Of a DNA stretch of 64,000 nt, positions 24,261-35,497 are shown in pieces. The notes under the pieces were generated by a model. It was not told where the DNA came from. It saw only the letters and a program-made list of their open reading frames with translations, and made no database searches. Position numbers and translations under genes: made by a program. The stretch lies in assembly GCF_000308615.1 (NCBI RefSeq), contig NZ_BAGB01000068.1, forward strand, positions 186,001 through 250,000. Direction: 5' to 3'. The stretch comes from Nocardia jiangxiensis NBRC 101359. GTDB lineage: Bacteria; Actinomycetota; Actinomycetes; Mycobacteriales; Mycobacteriaceae. Position 1 is the stretch's first letter, and each line of letters starts with the position of its first letter.

Positions 24261-25745
24261 TCATGGTTCGAGCCTTGTCCCGGCACTTCGTTGTTGTCCG
24301 GCGAGGAAGCGGCCGACATCTTCGGTGGCGTCGTATAAGGCCCGATGCCGCCGGTAATACTGCGTATAGAGGCTCGCCGTTTCGGAGTCGGGCTCGATGA
24401 CGGCCCGGACCGGGTTCCAACCAGATGTATCGGCCCCCAGCGCAGCCGCAGCCATCCGTGCATCGCCCAGGCAGGCGCCGATGGTCTCGGTCGGAATCTG
24501 CTGCGGCAGACCAACGATGTCGGTGATGATCTGCGTCCACACTCGCCCCGTGGTACCACCGCCTACCGCGATCAGGCGAGGCGCAGAGTCGCCGCACGCG
24601 TTCGACATCGCCTCGAGATTGTGGCGTACCCCGTATCCGACTCCCTCGAGTGCAGCCCGATACAGGTCGGCTCGCGAGTGAGCGGTGGTGAGACCGGCAA
24701 TTGTTCCTCGGGCGTCCGGATCGAAGTTGGGCGTCCATTGGCCCGCGAAGTAAGGCATCACCAGAAGACCTCGACTGCCGGCCGGCACCGCCTCGGCCTC
24801 GGTTGTGAGGTCCTGGTACGAGGCACCGACGAGTTGCCGCAGCCAGTCCGTGACAGCGCCTGATGTCGCCATGCCCGCCGAAGCCAGAAACTGTTCGGGC
24901 GCACTCCCCATCGCCGCCCACAGGCCCTCGTACGGCCCTGCCGAATCCATGATTCGAGTCAGAAACGTCGTTGTCCCGTACATGATCATCGTGTCACCCG
25001 GCACCGAAAGGCCCACACTGATCGCCTCGGCCCAGCTATCGATCGTTCCGCACGTGACCGGCAGGCCGACTGGCAGCCCGGTCTCGGCCGCTGCTGTCGG
25101 GGTGACTCGCCCGACGATCTCGCCCGGCCAATGCAGTTCCGGGAGTCTCAGGTCCGGAGCAACAGCGTCACTCCAGTCTTGCGCCCAGTCCTGCTGGCTG
25201 AGGTCATAGAACGGATTGCATTTACTGCCGGAATGATGGTCGAGGACATAGCGGCCGGTCAGTCGGTACACCAGGTAGGAGCTGGCCATGAAGAGCATCC
25301 GGGCCTTTGCGAACACGTCCGGCTCATGGCGGGCCAACCATCGCAGCCGTGGCCCTAGAGCCTGGGCGTTCAACGCCGCGCCACCTCGGGCCACGATTGC
25401 GCCGGCGCCGAGTTCATCGGTCAGCTCGTCAACCTCTGCCGCACAACGCGTATCGATGCCATACAGGATCCCCGGACGCAACGGCTTGCCATAACGGTCG
25501 GCAGGAAGCAGGCAAGGGCCGATCCCGCTCACTCCGACCGCGTCGATCGGAACCTCGGTGTCGACAAGCCGACGAACCACCTCAACGAAATCCGACCACC
25601 ACAGCGAGTCGGCATCCTGCTCGAACCAGCCCGGATGGGGCGTCGATACCCCGTGCGTTCGATCGGCCCTCCGCACGATCGCGCCATCCTCGTCGACCAC
25701 CACGCCCTTGGAGCTGGAAGTCCCGATATCCACACCCAGAAACAT
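24261..25745 (-). CDS. FGGY-family carbohydrate kinase (xylulokinase-like)
   Basis: A 494-residue ATP-dependent sugar kinase. The N-terminal phosphate-binding motif VDIGTSSSKGVVVDEDG, the middle SGIGPCLLP and PGILYGIDTR, and the C-terminal FGGY signature region with RAALEGVGYGVRHNLEAM and the nucleotide motif LIAVGGGTTGRVWTQIITDIVG are all present. Full length and intact. The substrate is probably a pentulose or hexulose. Its transcript leads into EACC1 and the caspase gene that ends with a HUMPS barrel; kinase plus HUMPS-type aldolase is a sensible sugar-phosphate pair. Confidence 0.9.
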   Translation of the reverse strand: MFLGVDIGTSSSKGVVVDEDGAIVRRADRTHGVSTPHPGWFEQDADSLWWSDFVEVVRRLVDTEVPIDAVGVSGIGPCLLPADRYGKPLRPGILYGIDTRCAAEVDELTDELGAGAIVARGGAALNAQALGPRLRWLARHEPDVFAKARMLFMASSYLVYRLTGRYVLDHHSGSKCNPFYDLSQQDWAQDWSDAVAPDLRLPELHWPGEIVGRVTPTAAAETGLPVGLPVTCGTIDSWAEAISVGLSVPGDTMIMYGTTTFLTRIMDSAGPYEGLWAAMGSAPEQFLASAGMATSGAVTDWLRQLVGASYQDLTTEAEAVPAGSRGLLVMPYFAGQWTPNFDPDARGTIAGLTTAHSRADLYRAALEGVGYGVRHNLEAMSNACGDSAPRLIAVGGGTTGRVWTQIITDIVGLPQQIPTETIGACLGDARMAAAALGADTSGWNPVRAVIEPDSETASLYTQYYRRHRALYDATEDVGRFLAGQQRSAGTRLEP

Positions 25746-25839
25746 GAACCGACCTAGTCCCTCCCCACGCGGAAACTACAGTCGCACAGACTAATCGATG
25801 CCGATTGAAACGAGAACGAGTGCATGTGGCGCACGACGT

Positions 25840-28656
25840 TCAGTCAGTGCCCAAGCACTCGGTCAGGCGATCGACATCCGCTTGCTCGACAGAGACAACC
25901 TGATACCCCTCGTCCCGCATCCTTTCGTCCCGATCGCTGTCCACGCCCTCGACCAGAACAACGCCCCGAGTCAGCCACGCCGCCTCCACCGGCCAATGCT
26001 GGGTTCCGAGCTCGACGCCGATCTCCGGCTTGCCGACCCCTCGCTGCGACAGTGTGCGCAGAAGTTCGAGAACGGGCGCGGATATCAAAGCCGGGTCCAG
26101 CCCCCACGGGCCGTCCGAAACCAGCACGTCACCGATCAGATCGAGCGCGGTGTCACGGAACCAGACCAAGGTCTCACGGAGCCGCTTGTGGTCGACTTCA
26201 TCGACGATCGCGGTCAACGGGAAACTCGGACGCAGAGCAAGCTTACCTGCGGCGATGTCGACCCCTGCCAGGTCATTGATCCTGCACCGCAACTGATCTC
26301 GCACACCGATCTCGGTGAAGGGGTCACGGTCGGCGAGGTACTTGAACACGACCTCCGCCTTCCCTGCACCGCCGTTGCCGGGATAGATCGCCAACGGCCA
26401 GATCTGACCAGCCGCGGCACGGTCGAGCATGAGGAAACAACTGGTGGACTTGGCGCCATCGCCGTATTCCAGATGTCCGCCGAGCGATCCCCAGAAAGAG
26501 ATCAAGCTCTCGACCGCGGCCACTGTTTCCTTCGAATTATTCTGTGCGAGTTGGGAAAAGAAGCGATCGCGACGGGTATTCAACGGCGGAGCAGCACCAT
26601 CACCAGCAGTGTCGTCACCACTGGTCATGCCGAGCAGTTCAGCCAGGTCATGAGTCGACAGGCGCTGCGCGGCGGAGGCGACGCCGTTGTCACTGAAGTC
26701 GATGCCTTCCGCACACAACAGCTCGACGACATCACCTCGATCTTCTCCCTCCGGCCAGCGGAATCCGGAGGAGACCCGGCCACCGGAATCCAGCACCCGA
26801 TACGCACCGGGGAACGGACGAGTCATTTGCTGACCTACAGCGATCGGGCTCGACCCGACCAACGCGGCGAGATCCCCATACGAAGTCCAGGTACCCTTCG
26901 GCACAGCCGCGACTGCCTGACGAAGCAACGTCCAATCACGCGCCTTCTCCGTGCGGTCGGCTCCGGCAATCGGGCCCGGCCACAGCGCAATAGCTCTATC
27001 GGCGAGTTCATTTGCCCGCGCCCTGATTTCGGCCGCACCCCAGCTCTCGGTCTTCGCAATCCGGCGGTTCATTTCCAGATGTGAGCCGGCGAGCAGATCC
27101 TGTTTGCGCTGGAAGGGATGGTTGGACAACCGCGAATTCTCAGCTGTCAGAGTCAGATTGCCCAAGGTGTGGACCAACCGTTCGTGCAGCTCCTCAGGAG
27201 AGCCATCCTCACCGGTGTCATCAGCCAACGTCTGAAGCCATTCCGATCCGGGCTGCTGAGGAAGCACATGCTCGATGGTGAGCTTGGCGGCTGCGAAATC
27301 AACCGGCTCCGGATGCTCGTAGCTCTCCTCGAGCCGCTGCAGGACAAGGCGACGCTGCTCCGGTTTGCCCTGCCAGTAGAACGGCTTCGCGGCAATCGCC
27401 TCCCGGAGTTCGGCATCCGTCGCCCAGTAGCGTCGAGGTGTCGACAAAACCTGACGCAAACCGTCGACGATCGACATATCGTCGGGAAGTTGCCCTGGCA
27501 ACTCCTGGAAGCTCCTGTTCAAGCCCTGCGTCGGCCGATGACAGATCATTCGCCGGACCAGGAACGACTCGATATACGACAGCCCCCGAAGCAGTTCGGT
27601 CGTGTCGATCACGCCTGCGTCACGCCTGTCGAGCAGCAGCATCAGAACAGGATGTGTAGTTGCGGCCTGCCACTGATCGAGCCGCCGAAGATACCGGCGT
27701 ACTTCAAGATTTGTCTCCTCCTCCGGTTTCACGATGCGCAGAAAATGGTTTGCACGGCGGTACAATTCGCAAACGTATGCCTCGATCTCCGCCTCGGATT
27801 CACGGTTCTGGAAGCGGCGCTGCTGCGCGACATACATGTCCTGACGGCGAACCCGCGCTTCGCCGTCGAGCACCAACATCAACCACATCAGATGTTCGAT
27901 CTGTTCATTGGCCAGAATGCGCTGCAGTGGCAGCCAGTAGGTCTGGTAGACGTACTCGCCCCGCGTCGGCAGTCGCATGAACAAGTAGTTGCGCAACAAA
28001 TCCGCCTGCGACAGCTTCAATCCGGTGTTGTTGAGCGACTCGAAGATTCGATGGACGTTGTCGTCCCTGTCAGCGACTACCTGGACCAGCGTGAGCCTCG
28101 TTGTGATCGCTTTCTCGATGTGTAGGACCGTGGGCACATCCGCCGAGTTGTCCAGCGCGAGCAACTCTTTACGGAAGTAGCTGTACGCCGCACTGACTCG
28201 GCCGCCGCCGCCGGAGTGCGTGTTCCGCACGTGCTCGCCATACGCACCACGATCGGCCTGTGTAGGCAAAAGTCGGAAGAACCCGTCTCCGTCCTGAAAT
28301 TTGTTGACCAGGTACTGTTCCTCGATCCGCTCTCGCTGCCGCGGATCGGTGACGCCGATATGGTCCCGAACCGCTGCGAGCGCCAGGCTCAACGTCGTCA
28401 ACCGCTGCTGGCCATCCACCACCAGCCAACGAGCGAAACTCGCATCATTGAGCGGTGACGGGGCCAGCACCACCGACCCACAGAAGTGCGTCGTGTCCTG
28501 GTCTCCCCGCACCAGTAACTCGGCCTGCTCGTAGACGTCGCCCCACAGTTGCGCGAGCTGCTTGTCCGTCCACGAGTATGTCCGCTGATACAGCGGAATC
28601 TGAAACTGCTTCTCCCCCTGCACAAGTGCCGCGAAAGTGGTTTCCGACGCCTTCAT
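25840..28656 (-). CDS. GmrSD-type restriction protein (DUF262 + DUF1524) fused to an alkyltransferase-like domain
   Basis: A 938-residue protein. The N-terminal DUF262 ParB/Srx-type NTPase shows FQIPLYQRTYSW and VVDGQQRLTTLSLAL (residues 81-89 core). A DUF1524 HNH nuclease near residues 430-560 carries IEHVLPQQPGSEW. It is followed by an alkyltransferase-like (MGMT/ATL) wing at about 575-690 (VPKGTWTSYGDLAALVGSSPIAVGQQM) in which the PCHR active site of MGMT is replaced by PGAYRV, as expected for binding rather than repair. The last 250 residues have no domain I recognise. GmrSD proteins restrict modified phage DNA; the ATL wing could recognise modified bases. GAGGGG precedes the ATG. Confidence 0.87.
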   Translation of the reverse strand: MKASETTFAALVQGEKQFQIPLYQRTYSWTDKQLAQLWGDVYEQAELLVRGDQDTTHFCGSVVLAPSPLNDASFARWLVVDGQQRLTTLSLALAAVRDHIGVTDPRQRERIEEQYLVNKFQDGDGFFRLLPTQADRGAYGEHVRNTHSGGGGRVSAAYSYFRKELLALDNSADVPTVLHIEKAITTRLTLVQVVADRDDNVHRIFESLNNTGLKLSQADLLRNYLFMRLPTRGEYVYQTYWLPLQRILANEQIEHLMWLMLVLDGEARVRRQDMYVAQQRRFQNRESEAEIEAYVCELYRRANHFLRIVKPEEETNLEVRRYLRRLDQWQAATTHPVLMLLLDRRDAGVIDTTELLRGLSYIESFLVRRMICHRPTQGLNRSFQELPGQLPDDMSIVDGLRQVLSTPRRYWATDAELREAIAAKPFYWQGKPEQRRLVLQRLEESYEHPEPVDFAAAKLTIEHVLPQQPGSEWLQTLADDTGEDGSPEELHERLVHTLGNLTLTAENSRLSNHPFQRKQDLLAGSHLEMNRRIAKTESWGAAEIRARANELADRAIALWPGPIAGADRTEKARDWTLLRQAVAAVPKGTWTSYGDLAALVGSSPIAVGQQMTRPFPGAYRVLDSGGRVSSGFRWPEGEDRGDVVELLCAEGIDFSDNGVASAAQRLSTHDLAELLGMTSGDDTAGDGAAPPLNTRRDRFFSQLAQNNSKETVAAVESLISFWGSLGGHLEYGDGAKSTSCFLMLDRAAAGQIWPLAIYPGNGGAGKAEVVFKYLADRDPFTEIGVRDQLRCRINDLAGVDIAAGKLALRPSFPLTAIVDEVDHKRLRETLVWFRDTALDLIGDVLVSDGPWGLDPALISAPVLELLRTLSQRGVGKPEIGVELGTQHWPVEAAWLTRGVVLVEGVDSDRDERMRDEGYQVVSVEQADVDRLTECLGTD

Positions 28657-29147
28657 CCCAGCCCCTCATACTCATACGTCCGACCCGTCGCGAGGTTACC
28701 GGTACCGACGCCACCGCACAGCTCCAACTTCGAGATCGCGATCGCCCACTTGAACTCCGGTACGCGGGCCACCGTGAAGTACATCTCAGGTTGCCCGGCA
28801 GAGATCGAGCACGAACGCTGCTGGTGCGAGCAGCTCGGTACAGCACATCGCGATTGCGGGCGTCACGTCTGACGGTAAGCCCATCTCGATCTGCCCTGTG
28901 ACGAAACCTGATGTGCGGGTGCGGATGGACAGCAAAGGATCCACCGACATCGAACGCCGACAGCCGCCGCAGTAACCAAATCCTGTTCGACACCGATGTG
29001 ATGCCTGACCTGGAATGCACTCAGCCGAACGGCAGTCCGGAACGCCACCGAATACGATTGACCTTCATAGGTATTCGCAGCGCACATACCGGTTAATTCG
29101 GGTCACAGCAACCATGCACAGCGTAGGAACACCGAGGGGAGTCGATC
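28657..29147. other. divergent intergenic region in the defence island (491 bp)
   Basis: It separates the GmrSD-type gene (minus) from the large helicase (plus) and must hold both promoters. A TTGACC box at 29058-29063 may belong to the helicase promoter, and GAGGGGA stands before its ATG. Several short frames cross the region but none has convincing protein character, and no repeats or RNA gene are seen. A decayed gene cannot be excluded. Confidence 0.45.
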
Positions 29148-32100
29148 ATGGGGGCGTTACTGCCCACACTGCAGGCCGACAGGCTGCGGGAAGGTCTGAC
29201 CGACTACCTCGCCACCACCTTCGCGTTGACCGATGCAGATACCAAGGGTGCGCTGGTCGACTTCATCGACCATCCCCGCGACGGCATGTTCAAGGGCCCC
29301 TACCTGCGGCTTCGGTTGCCGTTCGCACCGGCGCGCGGCAACTGGGGCATGCACCTGGACTGGTGGCCGGACAAGTTCGTGCCGTACGGGCACCAGGCGA
29401 AGGCGTTCGAGCAGCTGTCGACGAAGTTCCAGTCGCGGCCGAAGCCGACGCTGGTCACCACTGGCACCGGTTCGGGTAAGACCGAATCGTTTCTGATCCC
29501 CATCCTCGACCACGTGCTGCGCGCCAAGAAGGCCGGTGTTGCCGGGATGAAGGCGCTCATCATCTATCCGATGAACGCCCTGGCCAACGACCAGGAACAA
29601 CGTCTAGCGCGGATGATCACCAGCAATCCGGCACTTGCGGGGGTGACTGCCGGTCTCTATACCGGCGAAAGTTCGACGAGCAGCCGCACGCTGGTCTCGG
29701 CAGACGGGCTGATCACCGATCGCCGGATCATGCACGATTCGCCGCCGGACATCCTGCTCACCAACTACAAGATGCTCGACCACATGCTGTTGCGTCCGGA
29801 CCGGGCGCCGATGTGGCGGCAGTCGGCGCAATCGCTGCAGTATGTGGTGCTGGACGAGTTCCACACCTACGACGGCGCGCAGGGCACCGATGTGGCCATG
29901 CTGCTGCGGCGGCTGGGGTTGACGATCAAGTCGTATTGGACCGAAGACACGGCGGTCACGGACGAGGATCGGGCTCGGCCGCTCGGCCGGATCACCCCGG
30001 TCGCGACATCGGCCACGCTCGGGTCCGAGGCGGCGCCGACTGCAATGCTCGATTTCGCGCACACGGTGTTCGGCGAGGTCTTCACCGAGGACGCGGTGGT
30101 CGGAGAAACCCGGCTGAGCGAGGACGAATGGCTTGCGGATCGCAGCCCTACCCTGGATCACCTCTACCGCCCGATCCGCCACCCGGCGATCGACGAGGAA
30201 AACCTGCGCGACCTGGAGAATCAGGTCGCCGACGCGCCGAACAACGCCGCGACCACCGCATTGATTCTGGCCACCATGTTCGAACGGGTCGGGGCGGAAG
30301 GCGGTCTCGGCGGGCGTGCTGCCGACCTGCGAAAGCTCGACGACACAGAGCTGCTAAACCTGCTGAAGAATCACGACCTCTTCCGGAAGCTACTTCGCAA
30401 GTGCGTCGATGCCACTTCTCTCGCCGAGCTCGCCGACACCATCTTGGAGACCACGACCAGCAGCCGTGAGCAGCCGCGTGACGTTGCCCGTCGGCAGCGC
30501 TATCTGGACTACCTGTTCGCCGCGCTGTCTCATCTGCGAGCAGGTATCGGGCGCAGCGCGTTGAATATCGATGTGCACCTGTGGATTCGGGAATTGTCCC
30601 GGATCGACCGAAACCTCGCAGCCGCCACCGTATTCCATTGGGCAGACGACGGCGCTGTCGATACGCCCGGCACGACCTACCTGCCCGCCGTGTACTGCCG
30701 GCACTGCGGACGATCGGGCTGGGGTGCACGACTGGCGCCCACGGGTATGGCTCTGGACGTCACCGATGACGACATCCGTCGTCAGCACGCCGCAGGCGGC
30801 CAGCGTTTCCGCGCATTGATCTCCGCGCCCGTCGAAGCCCAGCTGGGTAAAGAGATCGATGGCTTGCGGTGGTTGCATGTCGACGAACGCGAAATCGCCG
30901 AGGAGACACCGGATCCCGAAGGCGCCGAAGTGCTGGAAGGACGTGTCCTTCCGATCTTGGTACTCACCGGGCCCGACGCCGAGGACAATTCGCAGAAGGA
31001 TATGTGCCCAGCCTGCCGGACCGCGGACGGTATCCGATTCCTCGGCAGCGCGGTGGCCACCCAGCTCTCGGTGGCGTTGTCGAGCATGTTCGGCGATCCC
31101 GGGCTCGACTCCGCCGAGAAGAAGGCGCTGATGTTCACCGACAGCGTGCAGGATGCGGCACATCGCGCCGGGTTCGTGCAGGCACGCTCGCACACCCTCA
31201 GCCTGCGGTCGACTCTCCGAAATGCCCTCGGGACAACAACTCCCGACGCCGGACTGCTGCCTCTTACAGATCTGTGCGAGGCCGTGATCGACCTGGCCGA
31301 ACCGAATGCCATGCGCCGGTATCACCTGCTGGCACCGGACATCGTCGAGCGCGACGAGTTCAAGGCGTTCTGGGACGATCAGTCCGTCTCGACCGCTCGC
31401 AACAAGGCCCTGCGTCTGGTGCGTAAGCGCCTCCAGTTCGATATCAACCTCGAATTCGGCTTGCAGTCGCGACTCGGCCGCACCCTCGAGCTCACCGGAA
31501 GCGTTGTCGCCGAAGTAGATCTGGGATCACCGGCACGGATCGTCGAGCTGGGCATGCGCGCGCTCGGCAACACCGAACACCAGTTGACCTTCGCCGAGCC
31601 GGATCCCGTGGCGGTAACCCGATGGGTGCGCGGGACCGTCGAACGGATGCGTGCCCAGGGCGCGATCGGGCATCCCTGGCTCGACAAATACATCGCGAAG
31701 GATGCGAACCGTCGGTGGGTGTGGGCGGGCGGCCCAAACACGAGGGGATGCCGGCCTTTCCGAAAGGTCGTCCGGCACCAGCGTTTCCGGCCATCGGGTC
31801 ACGCACGATTCCCGAGGGTCTCGATGCGATCACTTCCCCGGCTGCCTGGTACGCACGCTGGGCCAGCAAGTGCCTGGGTGTGTCGGCCTTCGAGGGCGGT
31901 TTCGCGGCACGGGCGCTGTTCGCGGCGCTCGCCGAGCAGCGGATCCTGACCACGAGAACGACCGAGAAAGACCTCACCGTCTACCAACTGGGTTCTGCAT
32001 CCGTCCTGGTGGCTGCAACCCGACTGGGAGATCTCGAGGCCGGATCGAATCTACTCACCTGTGATGTCTGCCAGACACAGATTCCGGGAACCGCCACTGT

Positions 32101-35100
32101 CACAGAACAACTCGACGGCGCATCCTGCCTGCTCGACCGATGCCCCGGCACCCTGCACCGCACGCCGCGGGCGTCGAACTTCTACCGCAGACTCTACGAC
32201 GACTCGGAGATGAAACGCGTCGTCGCTCGCGAGCACACCTCACTGTTGCCTCCCGAGACTCGGCTCGAATACGAGACCAAGTTCAAACAGACAACCCCCG
32301 ACCCGACCGCGCCCAACGTCCTCGTCGCGACACCGACGCTGGAGATGGGTATCGACATCGGCGATCTGTCGACGGTCATGCTCGGGTCGATGCCGCGTAC
32401 GGTGTCCTCCTATCTGCAGCGAGTCGGCCGCGCCGGACGTCTCACCGGCAACTCGCTGGTACTCGCGTTCGTTCGCGGGCGCGGTGAGCACCTCCCGAAG
32501 CTCTACGAGCCGGTCTCCGTGATCCAGGGGGATGTGCGCCCACCGGCCACCTTCCTGACCGCCGAGGAAATCCTGCAACGGCAGTACGTCGCGCACATCG
32601 TCGACCGGCTAGCGCGAGAGCCGGGTGCGATGGACCCCATCGAGGCCCGAGCAGTGCTGGGCACATTCGACCAAGGCAGTTGGATGGCAACGCTTCTCGC
32701 CGCCGCGGATGCGGACTCGAAGAAGCTGCTGGATGCCTTCCTCTCCCAATTCGACGGACTGCTCGACGCACGCACACAGGACACCTTGCGTGCCTGGGCC
32801 ACCGGGGCCGCAGACGGGACACCCAGTGGGTTGGTCGCACACTTGCGTGAAGTGGTGCACCGCTGGAACCGTGACGTCCATGAATTGACGGACAGACGCA
32901 CAGCCGTCGATGCCGCCATCCCCGAGTTCGAGAAGCGCGCCAACTCCCCCGCCGCCACCGATGAGGACAAGCGTGAACTACGCACGGCCAAAGGTACTTT
33001 GCGGGTGCTGGGCAAGCACGTCAAGGAGCTCACCACCGAGCATTGGGTGGGCGTCCTCGAACGGTACGGGGTACTGCCCAACTACACGTTGCTCGACGAT
33101 TCGGTAACCCTGGATGTCGGCATCACGTGGATCGATCCCGATACCAACCAATACGCCGGCGGTACCGCCAGCTACCAGCGCGGTTCACGAGTCGCACTCA
33201 CCGAGTTGGCCCCGGGCGCAACGTTTTACGCGCAAGGGCTGGCAGTGCAGATCGATGCCGTCGACCTCGGTCCGGGCGAGGCGAACATCCATACCTGGCG
33301 GATGTGCCCGCAATGCGGATGGGTCCGTATTTCCCATTCCGCGGACGACAGCCCGCCACCCGCGCAATGCCCACGTTGTCACACCGCCGCCATCTCCGAT
33401 GTGAACCAGCAGCTCCAGGTCGTGGAGATGTCGCGCGTCTCTGCAGAGGTCCGCCGTGACGAAGCATCCATCACCGACTCCCGAGACGACCGCAAACGCG
33501 AGTCGTTCAACGTCATTACGGCCGCCGATATCAACCCCGACGATGTGGCGCAGCGGTGGTTCGTCACCGACCGTGACTTCGGTGCGGAATACCTGCAGCG
33601 TATAGACATTCGGTGGCTCAATATGGGCCGGCGCACCTCCCAGGGGGGCAAGCGCGAGATCGCCGGGCAGGAAACAACCAGTGGACTCTTCCGGGTCTGC
33701 TCGGGCTGCGGCCAGCTCGACCGCATCGCCGGGCACAACCGCAGCCACGAACACCGCAGCTGGTGCAAGTTCCGCAATGCGACCGACGAGAAACACGTGC
33801 GTGAGATCGCGCTCGCTCGAACCCTGAACACCCAGGCGGTCCTGCTGCACGTTCCCGGCTGGCTCAAATACGATTCGTTCACCTATCCGAGCCTCAAGGC
33901 CGCGATCCTGCTCGGCCTGCGGGAGGTGATCGGTGGGTCGCCGGAACATCTCGATGTCGCGATCATTCCCGACTCGCTACACGCGCCGAGTCAGCAGGCG
34001 CTGCTGATCCATGACACCGTTCCAGGCGGCACCGGATATCTCGCCGAATTCGCCGATGCCACGAAGGTCTGGGCCGTGCTAGCGGCAGCGCGGCGGGTCG
34101 TCCGGGACTGTGAATGCGCCGAACAGCAGCGACTTGCCTGTCATAAATGCCTGCTGCCGTTCGCCACACCGTATGAACTCGACCATGTGTCGCGTAAGAG
34201 CGCCGCACGGGTTCTCGACGAACTGCTGGGAGTGGAGAAGGAAGCCGAACCTGTCTGGAGTGATTGGGAGAACGTCCTCACCACCGAACAACCGCGGCGC
34301 AGGGTCGGAAGCGAGGAGTCGGCGCTCGAAGGCAGGTTCTATGCCGCCTTCATCAAGCGTATGAAGAATATGGGCGCGACGATCAAGGAGACTCCTGGGA
34401 CCTATGCGCCTTCGGCGACAATTACATTGCCCGGCAAGGTAATTCGAACCTGGACACTGACACCTCAGATGCCTATGGAGAACAGCCGGCCCGATTTCGA
34501 GCTGAGCACCTTCGACACGAACGTTCCTGCCATCGCGATCTTCGCCGACGGACGCCGGTATCACGCGATGTCCGGCAAGAACAGGGTTGCCGATGATGCG
34601 AGTAAGCGCGAAAACCTCCGAATCAGCAACAAGATCGTGTGGGCCTTCGGCCACGAGGACCTGGTGCGCTTCGAAGCAGGCAAGACGCCGGTTCCGTCGT
34701 GGCACAGGGAGCAGTTGGCCAAGGTCGCCATGCAAAATGGCAGTCTCCGCCCAGCGCTGTTCAAATTGATCACTGCGGACCCGATCACACAGCTCGTGGA
34801 GTTCATGCAGGATCCAGACCGTGATGCATGGGAGGCCGTCGGTCATTGGCTCCCGATGATGTTCATGGGGGCCGACCGGGTCAAGGGCGACCTGACCGCC
34901 GTCGCTCCGTGGGCGCTGGATCTACTGGACGGACGTGCACCGTCCATTCCGGCAGGAAACTACGCATGCTGGTCTTATTCCGTTGGCCCCCTTGCGATTA
35001 CCGCCGCACTGCGGGCGGACACGAAAACGATCCACGCCGTACTCGCCCTCGACGATCGCGACGAGAAGCTGGAAGCTCTCGACGGCCAGGGGTGGAAGGA

Positions 35101-35497
35101 ATGGCTGCGCCTGTCGAATTGGTTCGGGCTGTGCGACAACCACATCATCACCACACGTAGCCTGCTCGCTGCCAACACCGAAGCTCCCAAGGAAACACCG
35201 ACCACCAGCGCTGCCGAGCTGAATCACGACTACCAACAGGCATACGGCGACGCATTCTCCACCGCCGAGAGGGAGCTCGTGCTCGCGCTCGCATCCGCGC
35301 AGGCGCCGGTCCCGGTGGTCGGCGGCGAGAGCGACGACGGCCATGCACTGGACCTGGCCTGGCCGCAGGCACAGGTCGTCGTGCTGTTCGACACCGAGTC
35401 CGAAACCGCGCAGGTGATGACGGAACGCGGTTGGACCATCTGCCCGCCGGATGCCGGGCGAATCGTGGAAGCTTTGACGACGAACGGGGTGATGTGA
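29148..35497 (+). pseudogene. DruE-like DEAD/DEAH helicase with DUF1998, interrupted by a -1 frameshift
   Basis: Together the two frames give about 2,116 residues. The first (29148 to about 31725) has Walker A TTGTGSGKTESF, ALIIYPMNALANDQ, and the DEAH-box variant VVLDEFHTYDGAQGTD. The second (to 35497) has the helicase C domain (LVATPTLEMGIDIGDLSTVM, SYLQRVGRAGR), a C-E-C / C-x2-C zinc cluster and DUF1998 near 34,000-34,240 (HDTVPGGTGYLAEF), and a region near 34,320-34,680 with E..RPDF..IAIFADG spacing suggestive of a PD-(D/E)XK nuclease. Adding one G to the GGG run at 31723-31725 joins the frames as RRWVWGGRPKHEGMPAFPKG. It may be a true mutation or a homopolymer error. Its stop overlaps the next start. 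Confidence 0.82.

Noticed and set aside
28455..29096. Several 60-150 codon frames in the gap between the GmrSD-type gene and the large helicase
   Set aside because: They overlap each other in different frames, are Arg/Ser-rich and lack ribosome binding sites.
31710..31740. Programmed -1 ribosomal frameshift in the DruE-like gene
   Set aside because: The site lacks a classic X-XXY-YYZ slippery heptamer with a stable downstream structure that I can see; a lost G in a G-run explains it more simply.
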